From Microcebus murinus (taxonomy: Eukaryota > Chordata > Mammalia > Primates > Cheirogaleidae): a stretch of DNA of 64,000 nucleotides. The stretch covers positions 88,456,001 to 88,520,000 of the forward strand of contig NC_134108.1 in NCBI RefSeq assembly GCF_040939455.1, in the 5' to 3' direction. Below, piece by piece: positions 50,325 through 61,854 of the stretch. The translations under genes and the position numbers were made by a program. The notes below the pieces were generated by a model. It was not told the origin of the DNA and searched no databases. It worked only from the letters and a program-made list of their open reading frames with translations. Each line of letters begins with the position of its first letter. Within the stretch, counting starts at the first letter, position 1.

Positions 50325-51295
50325 CTCCCAGTAATTCAACAAATATTGACTGGTTACTACCAGCCAGGCACTATTTTAGGCACAGGGGAGAGATCAGTGA
50401 ACAAACAGAGAAAAGTTCCCTGCTCTCATGAGGTTTACATTCGAACAGTGAAAGACAGACATAAATAATAATCACAATAAATAAGTAAACTACACCATAC
50501 GTTAAAAGGTGGTAGGTGCTCTGGAATCAGGAAAAATGGAGAAAGATAAGGAGCACTAGGAGTGGAAGGGAAAGGAGCAGAAAAGGGACATGACCCAGTT
50601 TATCTGCTCAGTGTCAGTGAGGGGCAGAGGTAGGAGACAGCAGAGAAGCAGGGAGGTCAGATAACACTAGGCCTCAAAGACTTCGGCTTTTACTCTGTGT
50701 GGGTAGTGGGAAGTCATTTCAGATTTTTGAGCAAAAAATGATATAATCTGATGTATTTCTAATGATTCCTCTTGGTGTTGTGTTGAGAATCAATGGAGGG
50801 AAACAAAGGCAATGCAGGAAGAACAGATTGAGTAATGGGTAAGAGGCTATTGCAATAGTCTGGGAGGCAGGTGGTGGAGGCTTAAACCAGGAAAGTAGCA
50901 GTAAAGGTGGTAAAAGGTACTTGGATTTTGAAGTAATATCTATAGGATTTCCTGAAAGATAAGATATAGGATGTGAGGGGAAAACAGCAAGGATGATTCC
51001 AGGGTTTGGCCTGATCAAGAAGTAGGATAAAGCACCATTAACTCAGATGGGTAAGGATGTATGTAGACCATTTCAGGAGCATGGACCAGGAGCCGAATTC
51101 TAGGAGTTAAATTTAACAGCCAAGGGAAGATATTAAATTGGACCATGTATCCAAGTTAGGAGTCTGAAGATAGATCTGGGCTGGAGATAGAAATCTGTGA
51201 GTTATCAGCATATAGATGGTATCTAAAATCATCACTTGAGTGAAATCACCAAGGAAGTGAGGGTACATAGAAAAGAAAAGAAAACAAGATTTCTC
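50325..51295. mobile_element. Old mammalian LINE-like interspersed repeat, subfamily unassigned
   Basis: This stretch follows a common mammalian repeat order that I recall by pattern: CAACAAATATTGACTGGTTA, CCAGGCACTATTTTAGGCAC, CCCTGCTCTCATGAGGTTTA, later GGAAGTCATTTCAGATTTTTG, AGGCTATTGCAATAGTCTGG and GTTATCAGCATATAGATGGT. It lacks a coding frame and the family name is not certain. Confidence 0.47.
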
Positions 51296-51611
51296 TGCAG
51301 GAAAGTGTTTTGGTTTTTATAGAATTAGATGAAAGTTTATTGATTGAGGCTCTACATGTGATTATTTCTAATTTTCCTTTGAGCTAAATATCTTGAGTTA
51401 CTCTTGTTCTATAATATATCACCTCCTAATTGAAAACCCTAGCTCTCGTATACGCTGTAAGTCAGCATCAGTGAACTAATGCATTAGTACCATTCTGATT
51501 GTGGAAATACAAAATGTCCATTTCCAAAGTTTGGATTCTTATTTTATAGATGCTATAGATACTCATGAAAGTATTAATATTTCCAGAAGTTTAGTTTTTC
51601 TGCCTTTAAAG

Positions 51612-52325
51612 AATTCTGTTGCAAAACAATAAATGTTGGCGTGGATGTGGAGAGATAGGAACACTCCCACATTGCTGGTGGGACTGCAAACTAGTTCAAC
51701 CTCTGTGGAAAGCAATATGGAGATACCTCAAAGCGATACAAGTAGGTCTACCATTTGATCCAGCAATCTCATTACTAGGCATCTATCCAAAAGAACAAAA
51801 GACACTCTATAAAAAAGACACCTGCACTTGAATGTTTATAGCAGCACAATTCACAATCGCAAAGATGTGGAAACAATGCAAGTGCCCATCAATACACGAG
51901 TAGATTAATAAAACGTGGTATATGTATACCATGGAGTACTATTTAGCTATAAAAAACAATGGTGATATAGCACCTCTTGTATTTTCCTGGATAGAGCTGG
52001 AACCCATTCTACTAAGTGAAGTATCCCAAAAATGGAAAAATAAGCACCACATGTACTCACCATCAAATTGGTATTAACAGATCAACACCTAAGTGGACAC
52101 ATAGGAATAACATTTATCGAGCGTCGAGCAGGTGGGAGGGGGAAGGAAGGGATGGGTATATACATACATAATGAGTGCGATGTGCACCATCTGGGGGATG
52201 GACACACTTGAAGCTCTGTCTCCGGGGGGAAAGGGAGGAAAGGCAACACATGTAACCTAAACATTTGTACCCCTATAATATGCTGAAATTTTAAAAAAAT
52301 GAGCTAATGTCAAAAAAAAAAAAAA
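51612..52325 (+). mobile_element. 5'-truncated lemur-type L1
   Basis: It starts inside ORF2 and ends in an A-tail. The frame at 51619-51831 shows the cysteine-rich C-terminal motif CWRGCGEIGTLPHCWWDC and then VGLPFDPAISLLGIYPKEQK. The 3' UTR matches the copies at 19960 and 54508 (CTGGGGGATGGACACACTTG, then TACCCCTATAATATGCTG). The flanks share AAAGAATT, a likely short target-site duplication. It looks younger than the other L1s in the window but is not mobile, because most of the element is absent. Confidence 0.94.
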
Positions 52326-52329
52326 GAAT

Positions 52330-53138
52330 TATCCTACAATAAGAAATTGAAACATAATGAAAACTGAGCTTTAAGGAAAATCCTTTTATTTTCCAGTAAC
52401 AAAGAAAAAATAATGGTGATTTAAACATCTTAATATAAAAAACAAGAACCTTTAAACATACAAATTGAAAGTGAAATGTAGAGTAAATGCTAATCCCTCA
52501 CTATTTTTTCCTTGACAAGCACTTTCTCCCACATTCATTTTTAATGTCAGAGAATCTACAGAACTAAGATCTTTATTCTAAACTCTAGAGCTTGCCTCAG
52601 AAAGTAATTATGTGGGTATTTCTCAGAAACTGAACTAATAGCCTTAGGAATTTAAACCCATGTATAGATTTAGTTACACAGACTCCACCACGACTCTGCT
52701 CCCCACCTCCACCCTCCCAGGGTCAGGCAACACTTGAAGCCAATTCTAGGCCAGTTTTCCTTTAAGAATCAGAGATGAGGTTGGAGCAAATTATAAAACC
52801 CAGTAAAAGTGAAGATTCAGTGAAGCAGGCATGCAAGAATATAGCCAGGGGGCATAGAAGATGATTCAAGCTTTGGGGAGAGAAAATTGGCAGCAAGGTC
52901 CTAGAGCTTGTTGCCTCTGGTCTCCTCATTTGAAACTCAACATTCCTTGTTTTCCCTCAGCCAGTTCCTACTCCACTGTCCTGAGCTGATTTCTACTGTG
53001 TCACTACATCAGAAAGATGCATGGCATAGAATGGAAATAGATAAAGTTCAATTTGTTTTTCTAAACTATGCATTTGCCAACTCCAAGCTGTTTATTTTTT
53101 TCTAATTATTATGCATAGATTTTTATTTCTTTAAGTCA
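52330..53138. other. Non-coding stretch, nothing recognised
   Basis: One 65-codon frame without a domain. A C-rich patch (CCCCACCTCCACCCTCCC at about 52700) is compositional only. Confidence 0.45.
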
Positions 53139-53139
53139 C

Positions 53140-53520
53140 TGTATATATTAGTCAGGGTCCCTACAGGAAACAGTATGGCACATTCAAGGTGGATAATTTG
53201 AGGAGAATGTGATAAAGAAACTATTTAGAAAGGTATGGACAAGATTTAAGATCAACAATGCCAGTCAAACAATGGGATAGTATTGATGGAGGGGGGGCCA
53301 CTCTGAAGAGGAGGAAACTAGGGAACAGTGCCCAAACTCAGAGAAGAAAGCAGGGTAAGACCCCTGATATGGATAGACTGTGCCTTCTGTGGAGTAATTA
53401 ACCCTATACTCTCACTTTCTTCCCACCTTTTATCTCTTGCCAGTCCCTCCCTTTGGCTACCAACCTAAAACTAGACAGAAGGGAGCTCACTGATGCCAAG
53501 CAAATGGGTTAGCTACCCAG
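53140..53520. mobile_element. Possible old LTR or similar repeat
   Basis: TGTATATATTAGTCAGGGTC followed by CTACAGGAAACAGTATGG resembles the start of a frequent mammalian repeat, and the C/T-rich TCTCTTGCCAGTCCCTCCC with GGGAGCTCACTGATGC fits its later part. Family and ends are uncertain. Confidence 0.33.
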
Positions 53521-53754
53521 ACAAGATTGGCTATGTAATTTGTGGGGTCCAGTGTAAAATAAAAATGCAGGGTCCCTTTATTTAAAAAAAAAATTGCTAA
53601 GGATTTCAAGACAGTGACAGTAAAACAATAAATCAAGTGCAGGATCCTTCTGAGCATGGAACCCAGTGCAACTGAGTAGGTCATGTGCTCATGAAGCCAG
53701 GCTGCTCCCAGAACACACAGAAGAATTCATAAGGATACAGAGGGATATAAAGGA

Positions 53755-53960
53755 CAAATGAAGGTATACAGCACAGACTTTGTTACTTTGGACAAGTTCC
53801 TTAAATATTCTAAAGTGAAGTTCACTTGTCTGTAGAGTGAGGACGACAATAGAATTTCATATTGTTATTCTGAGGATTACATGAGATGGTACATGGGATT
53901 TACTCGAGTCAGTGGCTTGCAAAGAAACAAGCAGTCAGTAAAATATCAGCTGCTACTATT
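53755..53960 (+). mobile_element. MIR-like SINE
   Basis: Sense order is seen: TTTGTTACTTTGGACAAGTT, CCTTAAATATTCTAAAGTG, GTCTGTAGAGTGAGGACGAC and ATTGTTATTCTGAGGATTAC. Confidence 0.55.
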
Positions 53961-54507
53961 AACATTAACATAACTGATTTAATGTCAACATGCAGAAAAT
54001 GTATTCATGTGTAATTGTGCTTATATTAGTTATGCAATTTCTATCATTTTGAAAGAATTCTAAATTTATTTATTATTTTTTTTCAGGGAATTTTTATATT
54101 TACATAATTCTGAAGAATCCCTGAATACGTACTCTGTAAAAATGAAAACACTTCCCTGATATTATTGTCATCTTCCTAAAACTGAGGCTATTGATCTTTC
54201 ATAAAAAGATCATAAAAGTTTTTTTTGTGTGTGTGGTAAATGGAGATCACAATCTGATAAACTGCCCCTCCTGCTCCTCTTATCAAGATTTGTGTGTGTG
54301 TGACATCTATAAAAGCTCCTCTTTTCTAAATGACACTTTTTCTCATCCCTCCAGTCCAACTGATTGCTTCCTTTGGCTATTCTTGAGATCTTATTTTTGT
54401 ATCAAGTATTTTCCACAAGTCAATTCCCTTGGATGTGCATGTTCCTAGATGCCAAGGAGGAGAGTAGGAAGAGCAGGGATTTTAAAGCCAGACAAGCTTC
54501 AGTTAGA

Positions 54508-54646
54508 ATTTGGGGGATGGTCACACTTGAAGCTCTGACTTGTGGTGGGGGGGCATGGGCAATATACGTAACCTTAACATTTGTACCCCCATAATCGGCT
54601 GAAATAAAAAAATAATAATAATAAATAATAAAAAAGAAAAAAAAAG
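54508..54646 (+). mobile_element. Extremely 5'-truncated lemur-type L1 (3' UTR stub)
   Basis: Only about 85 bases of L1 3' UTR remain (TTTGGGGGATGGTCACACTT to CCCCCATAATCGGCTG), followed by an interrupted A-rich tail with AATAAT repeats. The family is the same as at 19960 and 51612. AGAATT before the start and AAGAATT after the tail form a short candidate duplication. The 76-codon frame across it is a chance reading. Confidence 0.88.
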
Positions 54647-54649
54647 AAT

Positions 54650-57600
54650 TCTTGTTTTGCTAATTTCCAGTTGTTCAAATATAGACTGAGCTTCATGTTA
54701 CTCATCTGTCACAAAGGAATTCTTGAGAATCAAATTCTTTAATTATTTTGAGCACAAAATCAGATTTCTATGAGCTACTCAATAAACTAGTTATCTTCTT
54801 TCTTCCTCCTTCCTTTATTTTGGTCTTGCTTTCTAACTCTAGTTTAAATTCCTAGAGGGAACAGTAATTTGTCTTGTATTAAGTGTCCTTATTTCATTCA
54901 ACTTAGCTTCTCAAAACACGCTTTTTTTTACAACAGTAACATAAAACAAATGTAAATAGAATAATTTTTCTTCTTTATTAAAAAGGCTGAAAAGAATTAG
55001 ACATGATAATATAATGTCTAACTGGTAATAAGGAGCTAAGGTCAGAGTTTGAGTTCCACTACTGACCATGTGGCATATAGCAAGCCTAGCCATGTTCTTA
55101 TGAATTATATGATATTGACACAGAAGTCAATTCATGAAATGACTTTTGCCTAGAAACTAGGAGGTCCTACTTACCTATTTTCACTTATAAGTAAGTAGAA
55201 CATGGTAAGTAGGACCATGTAAAAATACATGATGATCAATGAGAAAAAATAATATTTTTATTTTTTAATACAGCTGTCACCAGTTGTCACACAAAGGAAT
55301 GCATGATGTCATTGTAAACCTTGCCTTACCAGTTAACCCAAACCACTGCAAAATTGTAATTATTTAGATTCATTAAAAAGTAAGTCTGCATAGGAAAATG
55401 TCCCAAAGATCTAAGTGTTTGGCCTCTTTTGGCAAGAGTTAAGATATTATTATATTTTCTAAAAATGTGTTTATTATTATACATTACTTAGTCTTTTCTA
55501 GATGATTCAAGGTGTGATGGCAAACATCAGTGATCATACTGTTCTATAAACACTACAACACTCAGGAAATGCTAATTTTAGTAATGTTTTGTCCTGTATT
55601 AAAGAGTGCAAACAGTTTTTATTCAGTTTGTTTGTTTGTTTGTTTGTTGTTTTGAAGGAGAGAGATCTCCTGTCTTACTGCCATATTACCTCCTCACTTT
55701 ACCTATATGTCTATTTGTAGCAATGACACTTCCCTATTCAACTGTGCTACTTTTGATCTCCTGGGATTTGAAAATGAGATGATGACTCTTATTGGACTGC
55801 TATGTAAAATGAAAAGAAAATTAAAAACAGTACTTCTTAGACTCTCAGTAGTATTCGAGCTTTTGTATTATTTATCATCAATTTTGACTGTTTAAAGTTG
55901 CTTCCTTTCTGGTTCTTAGGCCAAATGCTGAACATTTGGGTTGTTGATATGTTTATGTTATAACAAAATTGAATTAATTTTAATTAAATGTTACGCAGGC
56001 CAAAGTTTGTGCAGCATTTTAAAAATTCAAATAAAGCAAAGGAACATCTCAAGTTAAAATTTTTCTAAAAAACTTAAATTCTGTTTGGTCATCAATTTAG
56101 TCTAAACATACTGCTTCTCTCTTCAACTGAGGTCTCTAAATAATAACGTGATTTTCTAAACACTATGCAGAGAAAAATCAATGATTACAAAGCAATAAAA
56201 TATATACCCATGTATTGAATATAAGTATCACACTTTACTTTTACTATATTCTATACAGTAACTAAGATTACTGTAGTAATCCTAGCTGGAACATTATTGG
56301 ATGCTCCCTAAAAGACAGAACAATACGCTCTAATCTAGTATCTGATTTTTAAAATGGTGGATTACAAGAATTTTACATTGTAAACGTTCTTTTTGCTTTT
56401 CTTCTTTCATGGCAGTCTTACAGTAGCCCTAATATATTATGCCTGATTATTTTCACTGTTGCGATTCAAGGTCACTCCACAAAAAAATTTGCATTGTTGG
56501 CATATCAAAAAGTTGAAGGTGGTTACTGCCACCTTGAATAATTTTGCACATTTCTCTTCCTTTGAAAAAAATGTGAGGTAGCGGTGACTTTATCTTGCAC
56601 TAGTCTACTAAAGATTAATACTATACTGTGAAATTTTTGAGAAAACCTATTTTCTAAAATGACTTTGCCTTGTTACAGCAAAAAAAAAAAAAGAATCTTC
56701 ACATTACACGGTAGGTGCAGATGGATAGACCTAGGAAAGGAGCACTCAACCTTGGCAGCAGAGCCTGAGCACTTCCAAGGGGAGGTCGAAAAGACAGATG
56801 GTTAGTTCAGCTTCACATTTAAGAAACATGTGCTGCCTTGAGTTAAGCAGGGAGCCTTCTGTGAGAGGCCACTTTTGTTTTTCAGGCACTTCAAATTCTT
56901 CTCAAACCTCTCTTAACAATTTACACAGTCATTGTGTATTTTATCTTCCATGCTTTGCTTCTGATTGCATTCTACCTAAGAGATAATAAACTTGACTGTT
57001 TCAGGCTCAACCCAAAATCTTTGTGGGCATTGGTCTTTATTCAGAGCTCAGCTTACATAGCCATCATTCGGTAACTCACCTTACTGCCATGCTTCACTGG
57101 GAACACATATTTTTACCATATGTGAAAGGCAGTATATTCTGGGCCATTTTTATCCGTTTCCAGAGCCACTACATTGACCCAGGCCCCAACCACTTTGTTT
57201 CTCCAAGAGACCTTCCCAGGTGTCGTTCCTGTCTCCAGTCTAAATGAGCCCTATCAGGCAAATGGCAACAAAAATTATCTTCCTTAAACATTAGTGTTAC
57301 TGTGTAAATTATCCATTTTAAAAATGTGTAACCAATTCAGAGATGTTTAATAAACAATGCAACCTTCCAGGCACTATCTTAAGCATATAAGCTGATTACA
57401 ATAGAACTTTTAAGTGTATTAAACAAGAGTCATTTTACAAAGTGTTAATGGGACCATAGCAATGGAGACCTAACTTAACCTGGAAAAAGGGAAAGGTGTC
57501 AGTGTGGGATTCTTGGACTTGGCAAACACCTGGATTTTAAGAGTAGTAGCAGTCTAAGCCAAAACCACAAGACTCGATCCTGTCTGCTTTTCTAGCTCCT

Positions 57601-57775
57601 GCCTCCTTACCTCCTTTCAGAGCACTCTATGTTCAGACAATGTCAAGCTATTTACAGTTCTCTAGGTACATTATGCTGTTTCATAGCTCCAATTCTTTGT
57701 TCTGAGACTCTTCCCTCTACTTTTAACATTAATCTCTTCCCATCTTATTTTATTCCTTCCCAAGCCTACTTTTCC
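54650..57775. other. Non-coding stretch, mostly unclassified
   Basis: It contains a (TTTG)n run at 55627-55654 and a possible short MIR remnant near 55030-55095. A small inverted repeat AAGGTGG...CCACCTT lies near 56517-56536. Several 60-75-codon frames have no recognised domain. Confidence 0.42.
55627..55654. repeat. (TTTG)n tetranucleotide repeat
   Basis: Five to six TTTG units ending TTGTTTTG. It is a simple tandem repeat with no other feature. Confidence 0.9.
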
Positions 57776-57777
57776 TT

Positions 57778-58144
57778 TGTTTTAGTCTGTTTTCTGTTGC
57801 TATTACTGGACCCCTGAGACTGGAAAACTTACAAAGAAAAGAGGTTTGTTTAGCTCATGGTTCTGGAGGCTGGAAAGTTCAAGATTGGATAGCCACATCT
57901 GGTAACGGCCTTGTATTGCACCATAACATGGTGAAAGGCATCACAGGGCAGGAGGGGAAAACAAGAGAGAGCCAAACTGGCTTTTATAACAAATACACTT
58001 TCAATGATAACCCATTCATTCATTCATGAGGGCAAAGTCCTCATGACCTAATCACCTCTTAAAGGTTCCACCTCTTAACACTGTTATGTTGGGAATCAAG
58101 TTTCAACAGACATTTCAGAGGGAACAAACATTCAAATCATGGCA
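57778..58144 (-). mobile_element. Solo LTR of MaLR (MST/THE-like) type
   Basis: On the + strand it begins TGTTTTAGTCTGTTTTCTG and ends AAATCATGGCA. A perfect 5-bp duplication, TCCTT, flanks it (57773-57777 and 58145-58149), as LTR elements of the ERVL-MaLR group produce. Interior words are the reverse of an MST-type LTR: GAGACTGGAAAACTTACAAA, AAGAGGTTTGTTTAGCTCAT, TTCTGGAGGCTGGAAAGTTC and CATTCATGAGGGCAAAGTCC. At 367 bp it is the expected size. No internal region is present. Confidence 0.87.
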
Positions 58145-58229
58145 TCCTTCAAGATTCACTGAGATGTAACTTCTAAGATGATCTCAAATTGGGGTAAAAA
58201 TTACTGTTCTATATTCTCCAATAACACCC

Positions 58230-58348
58230 TGTGAGAAGTTCCTTTATAGCACCTATTATAATGTATTGTTTCCCTCTTTGATATAAATTGAGGATGTGCT
58301 ACATCCTCAATATATGTTCTATTTCAAATCCCCAGAACATTGTTTGTG
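58230..58348 (+). mobile_element. Short L2-like 3' end carrying a hairpin
   Basis: The block TTATAGCACCTATTATAATG, CCAGAACATTGTTTGTGTTC and AATAAATGGTGC fits the last bases of an L2 LINE 3' end. Inside it an 11-bp perfect inverted repeat with a three-base loop lies at 58287-58311. Confidence 0.42.
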
Positions 58349-58432
58349 TTCAATAAATGGTGCTTACAAGCAAGTCAACCTTACTGAAGCATCAAAAAGA
58401 ATAAAATATTTAGTAAACTTAGATCAATTCAA

Positions 58433-59568
58433 CAATTTGTCCCGATGGGTGAAAATCAATTGCGCTGAGTGAAATTCCTCAATTGTGATCAACTCCTGTG
58501 AGTCAAATTCAAATTTTTTTATTTTTTTTTAGTGGCTTTATTTGGGGGAAAATTTTTATTGCACCTCTCCCAATGGATAGAGGTTTATTTCAAAATATAT
58601 TGCAGCATATTATTGTCAGTACCTCAAACATACCAGCCATTGACTCCTTGAAGCAGTGTAACTTGTTTTCTCTGGCTCCTGCATGTTCCTCATGTCACCA
58701 ACACTTACAATATGAGGCCTATGCAAAGACAGCTATTTGTGGAAATGTGTTCCCCACAAACATCAATCATCATGGGTTTCTCTTTGAAAAGAATCTTTTT
58801 ATTTTTTATTTTTTTGCAAAATTCAACCTTTCCCTGAAAATGTGGTTTTATTTTATATTGTTATAGTCTATGGAAGTCACAGGAAAAAAAATAAACACTG
58901 CTATTGCAGAATTTTGGATCATGCCATGGTTGATATCTACAATTTCTGTCATGAAGTGTGCAAGCATTACTTTGAACTGTATTCAATACAACTTGATGAT
59001 CCAGGTCATTATTTGCAAATCAACAAGTCCTGTTTTACTGGTTAGCCACATAATTAAATATTGTCATGGCTGTCTGTGCTCCAGGACAGAGGAATCCGAG
59101 TTTTTGGTATTGTCAGTACTATCCATCATTCACCTATTGGTTATTTGGAATTTGTTGGCAAACATTCTGCCCAAACTTTGCTGCCTATTTTGCAACATGT
59201 AGTTCATCCCGGTTCTACCATTCGCTCTGATTCATGAGCTGCATGTAACACACCCAGCCTCCCCTTGGTTTCCAACATCCTCAGACTAACCATAATGATC
59301 CCAACTTCTGTGTTGTGTCACCTCTTGGTGTGCTTACCCAAAACATTGGATCCTATTGAAACAAATGTAGAGTAAAACGAGGGACAATGAGAGAAGTTTG
59401 TCACAATATGTTGGACTCATATTTGGCTGAATTTATGTGGCACAATGGATTTGGAAAGAGTGTTTTCAATTCTCTTGTACTGCATATTTCAAAACAATTT
59501 CCTATTGACTATTATGTTTTGACTTTTGGTTTTAGTAAGTTTTAGAACAAGTATCCAGGGACAAATTT
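58433..59568 (+). mobile_element. Merlin-superfamily DNA transposon relic (IS1016/IS1595-related)
   Basis: About 1.1 kb. The coding part shows the transposase fold of the IS1595/ISXO2 group, whose eukaryotic members are the Merlin transposons. The outer ends share AATTTGTCCC (58434-58443) and its inverse GGGACAAAT (59559-59567), consistent with a much decayed terminal repeat. Words TTCAAC just outside both ends may be the remains of an 8-9 bp duplication. The boundaries are therefore tentative, while the transposase identity is firmer. Human is known to hold an ancient Merlin1 family. A near-complete coding region in a lemur-type genome is notable. Confidence 0.72.
58680..59545 (+). pseudogene. 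Merlin-type transposase pseudogene
   Basis: Read across frames, the order is as follows. A cysteine-containing N-terminal segment (ICGNVFPTNINHHGFLF) comes first. Next is AMVDIYNFCHEVCKHYF, matching the conserved TVVDWYNFCREVC block. GHYLQINKSCF follows where the family has the catalytic IDES, so the first aspartate is Asn (codon 59022-59024) and the adjacent Glu is Lys. Then come RVFGIVSTIHHSPIGYLEFV, a QTLLPILQHV stretch and PGSTIRSDS, with the second aspartate kept (59229-59231). Last are LGVLTQNIGSYWNKCR, with the third acidic residue changed to Gly (59348-59350), and LDSYLAEFMWHNGFGKS. Stops (for example after CFTG and at 59235) and at least two frameshifts exclude activity. The neighbours are repeats only. 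A host-domesticated paralogue elsewhere cannot be excluded. Confidence 0.83.
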
Positions 59569-59639
59569 TTCAACCAAATACATTTGAGAATCAAATTGTT
59601 TAATTGATCCATAAATTTAACTGAGGATGCAAAACACTT

Positions 59640-60390
59640 GTACACTTAAAATGACAAACTATTATTAAAAGAAATTAAAGACACAAATAAGTGAAAAGAT
59701 ATCCTGTGTTCATGGATTCGAAGACTTCATATTAAGATGTCAATATCTCCCAATGTGATCTACAGATTCAATGTAATTCCTATCAAAATCTCAATTGCAT
59801 TTTATTTTTACAGAAATGTTAATAGGAAAATCTATCCTAAAATTTGTGTGGAATATCAAGGGATACTGAATAGCCAATACAATCTTAAAAAAGAGGAACA
59901 AAGCCAAAGGACTCACACTTTCTCATTTCAAAACTTATTGCAAAGCTACATTAATTAAAATAGTGTGGTTCTGGCATAAGGAGAGACATACAGAAAAATG
60001 GAATAGAATACAATACCCAGAAATAAATTCTCACATATATGGTAAAATTATTTTTGACAAGAGTGCCAACACCATTTAGTGGAGAAATAACAATCTTTTC
60101 AGCAAATGATGCTGGAAAAAACGCATATTCACATATTAAAGAATGAAGTTGGACCCTCACTTTATACCATATATAAAAATAAATTCAAAATAGATTAAAG
60201 ATCTAAACATAAGATTTAAAACTATAAAACTCTTAGAAGAAAACAGAGGAAAATCTTCATGACATTGGATTTGGCAATGATTTTTTTGATATGACACCAA
60301 AAATCACAGGGAAAAAAAGAAATAGACAAATTGAACTATATCAAAATTAAAATTTTTACACATCAAAGGACACAACTGAGAAAACAGTCA
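59640..60390 (+). mobile_element. Old L1M ORF2 fragment
   Basis: Sense ORF2 landmarks are ATTCAATGTAATTCCTATCA, GGAATATCAAGGGATACTGA, GGTTCTGGCATAAGGAGAG, TGGAATAGAATACAATACCC and ATCAAAATTAAAATTTTTAC. It is internally eroded with stops throughout and is truncated on both sides, starting directly downstream of the Merlin relic. Confidence 0.87.
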
Positions 60391-60429
60391 CCTCTACTGA
60401 ACAAAACATGTTTGGTTCTGCTGAGACCG

Positions 60430-61850
60430 ACAGTTCTCCAGTTCTCAAATTTTTTGGTTTCAGGACTCTTTTACACTCCTAAAAATTAATGAGGATCCCA
60501 AAGACCTAGGGTTTAGATGGATTATATCTATTGACATTTACCATATTAGAAATTTAAGCTGAGAAAATTAAAAATATTTATTAGTTCATTTAAAATTATA
60601 ATAAATTCACTAAATAATATAAGTAACATTTTATGAAATTTAACAATATTATTCAATATACAAGTAACTTTAGTGAGAAAAGTGGCATTATTTTACATTT
60701 TAAAAAATCTCTTTAATATCAAGCTAAATATAAGACAGTTGCATTCTTATATCTCCTTATACATTCAGTTTTTTGGAATATGTTATTATGGTTGAAATGA
60801 ACAAAGAAAATCCAGTCTCACACAATTACATAATTAGAAAGGAGAATTTAAAAGTCTTTTGAGATAAATGTGAATACTATTTTTTAATACTACACTCAAA
60901 TTCAACAAGTAGTGCTTTCTTGTTGAGAAAGTTATTATAATTTGTAGTCTGAAGCTATATAAGCTTTTTGTCCTGTTTTATTAAGTCAATTGCTCTATTT
61001 TGTATTTTGAGTATATCTTTTATTCATGAATTGTAATATCATGAATTTTTCATTTAGAAAATATTGGTTCTTTGAGTTATCACTGAGATCTTTCATATGT
61101 TGACATATTTCATTATTCAATATAAAAAACACATTCATTAATATAAAATATTCTCATCAAAAGGTCTTTAAGAATTTGGGAGGTTTATACAAATTTTACA
61201 AAATTCTAATTTTAAGTTGAAAGCTCATTTTATTTTTGGCAACAAATTCAGTCAAGGGTGTTTTCTGAAATGGCAAGTTCACTTTGTTCAAATTTGAGAA
61301 AATGTCTCCTGAATACTAAAGCTTGAGTAACCATAGTTTGTCTGAAATTCTTTTGTATATAAAAAGTTGTGTTCTATAAAATAGTGTCTGATTCCACTTG
61401 CAGCTCAATTACACAAGTTATTTTTCCTCTAGACAACCACCATAATTTGGTACTTTGATGTGGCAGAAGTGTTTTATACCAGCTTCTCATTTTGTCATAC
61501 AAAATATTAAAAAGACATATATTCAAAAGTCAAGAATTAACAAATTTAATAATTTTTATTGGTTCACCAAAAATATTCTTAAGCAAAACAGATTTTTATA
61601 TGAATACATTTCTTTTTAATGTCCAAAAGAATGCAATAATGACTTTTATAATTTGATGCCACTGCCTTTGTGATAAGATGCCATTAGTTTTGCTTTTGTA
61701 TCATCAGAGCAAATGACAACATAGTGAAAAAGAAAAATGAATCTTAATATTTTAAAAAATCACTTTTAACCTTTGAAGCCATCTGACAAGGTCTCCAAGC
61801 CCCCCAGAGACCTGCTGACCACACTTTAAAAACTGCTGGTTTAGATAATC
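60430..61850. mobile_element. Probable hAT-type transposon-derived element, non-coding
   Basis: One end reads CAGTTCTCAAATTTTTTGG, and the other end reversed reads CAGCAGTTTTTAAAGTGTGG. Both are hAT-like CAG... termini with A/T-rich continuation. Interior words (GGACTCTTTTACACTCC, GAGGATCCCAAAGACC, TTGGCAACAAATTCAGTCA) match a repeat I recognise by pattern in primates, possibly the Zaphod or Charlie group. No 8-bp duplication was found and no ORF survives. Over 1.4 kb, it is one of the longest AT-rich repeats here. Confidence 0.6.
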
Positions 61851-61854
61851 CAGG

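Noticed and set aside
58870..59202. A 110-codon frame over the Merlin region
   Set aside because: The transposase homology runs in other frames; this one is a shifted shadow.
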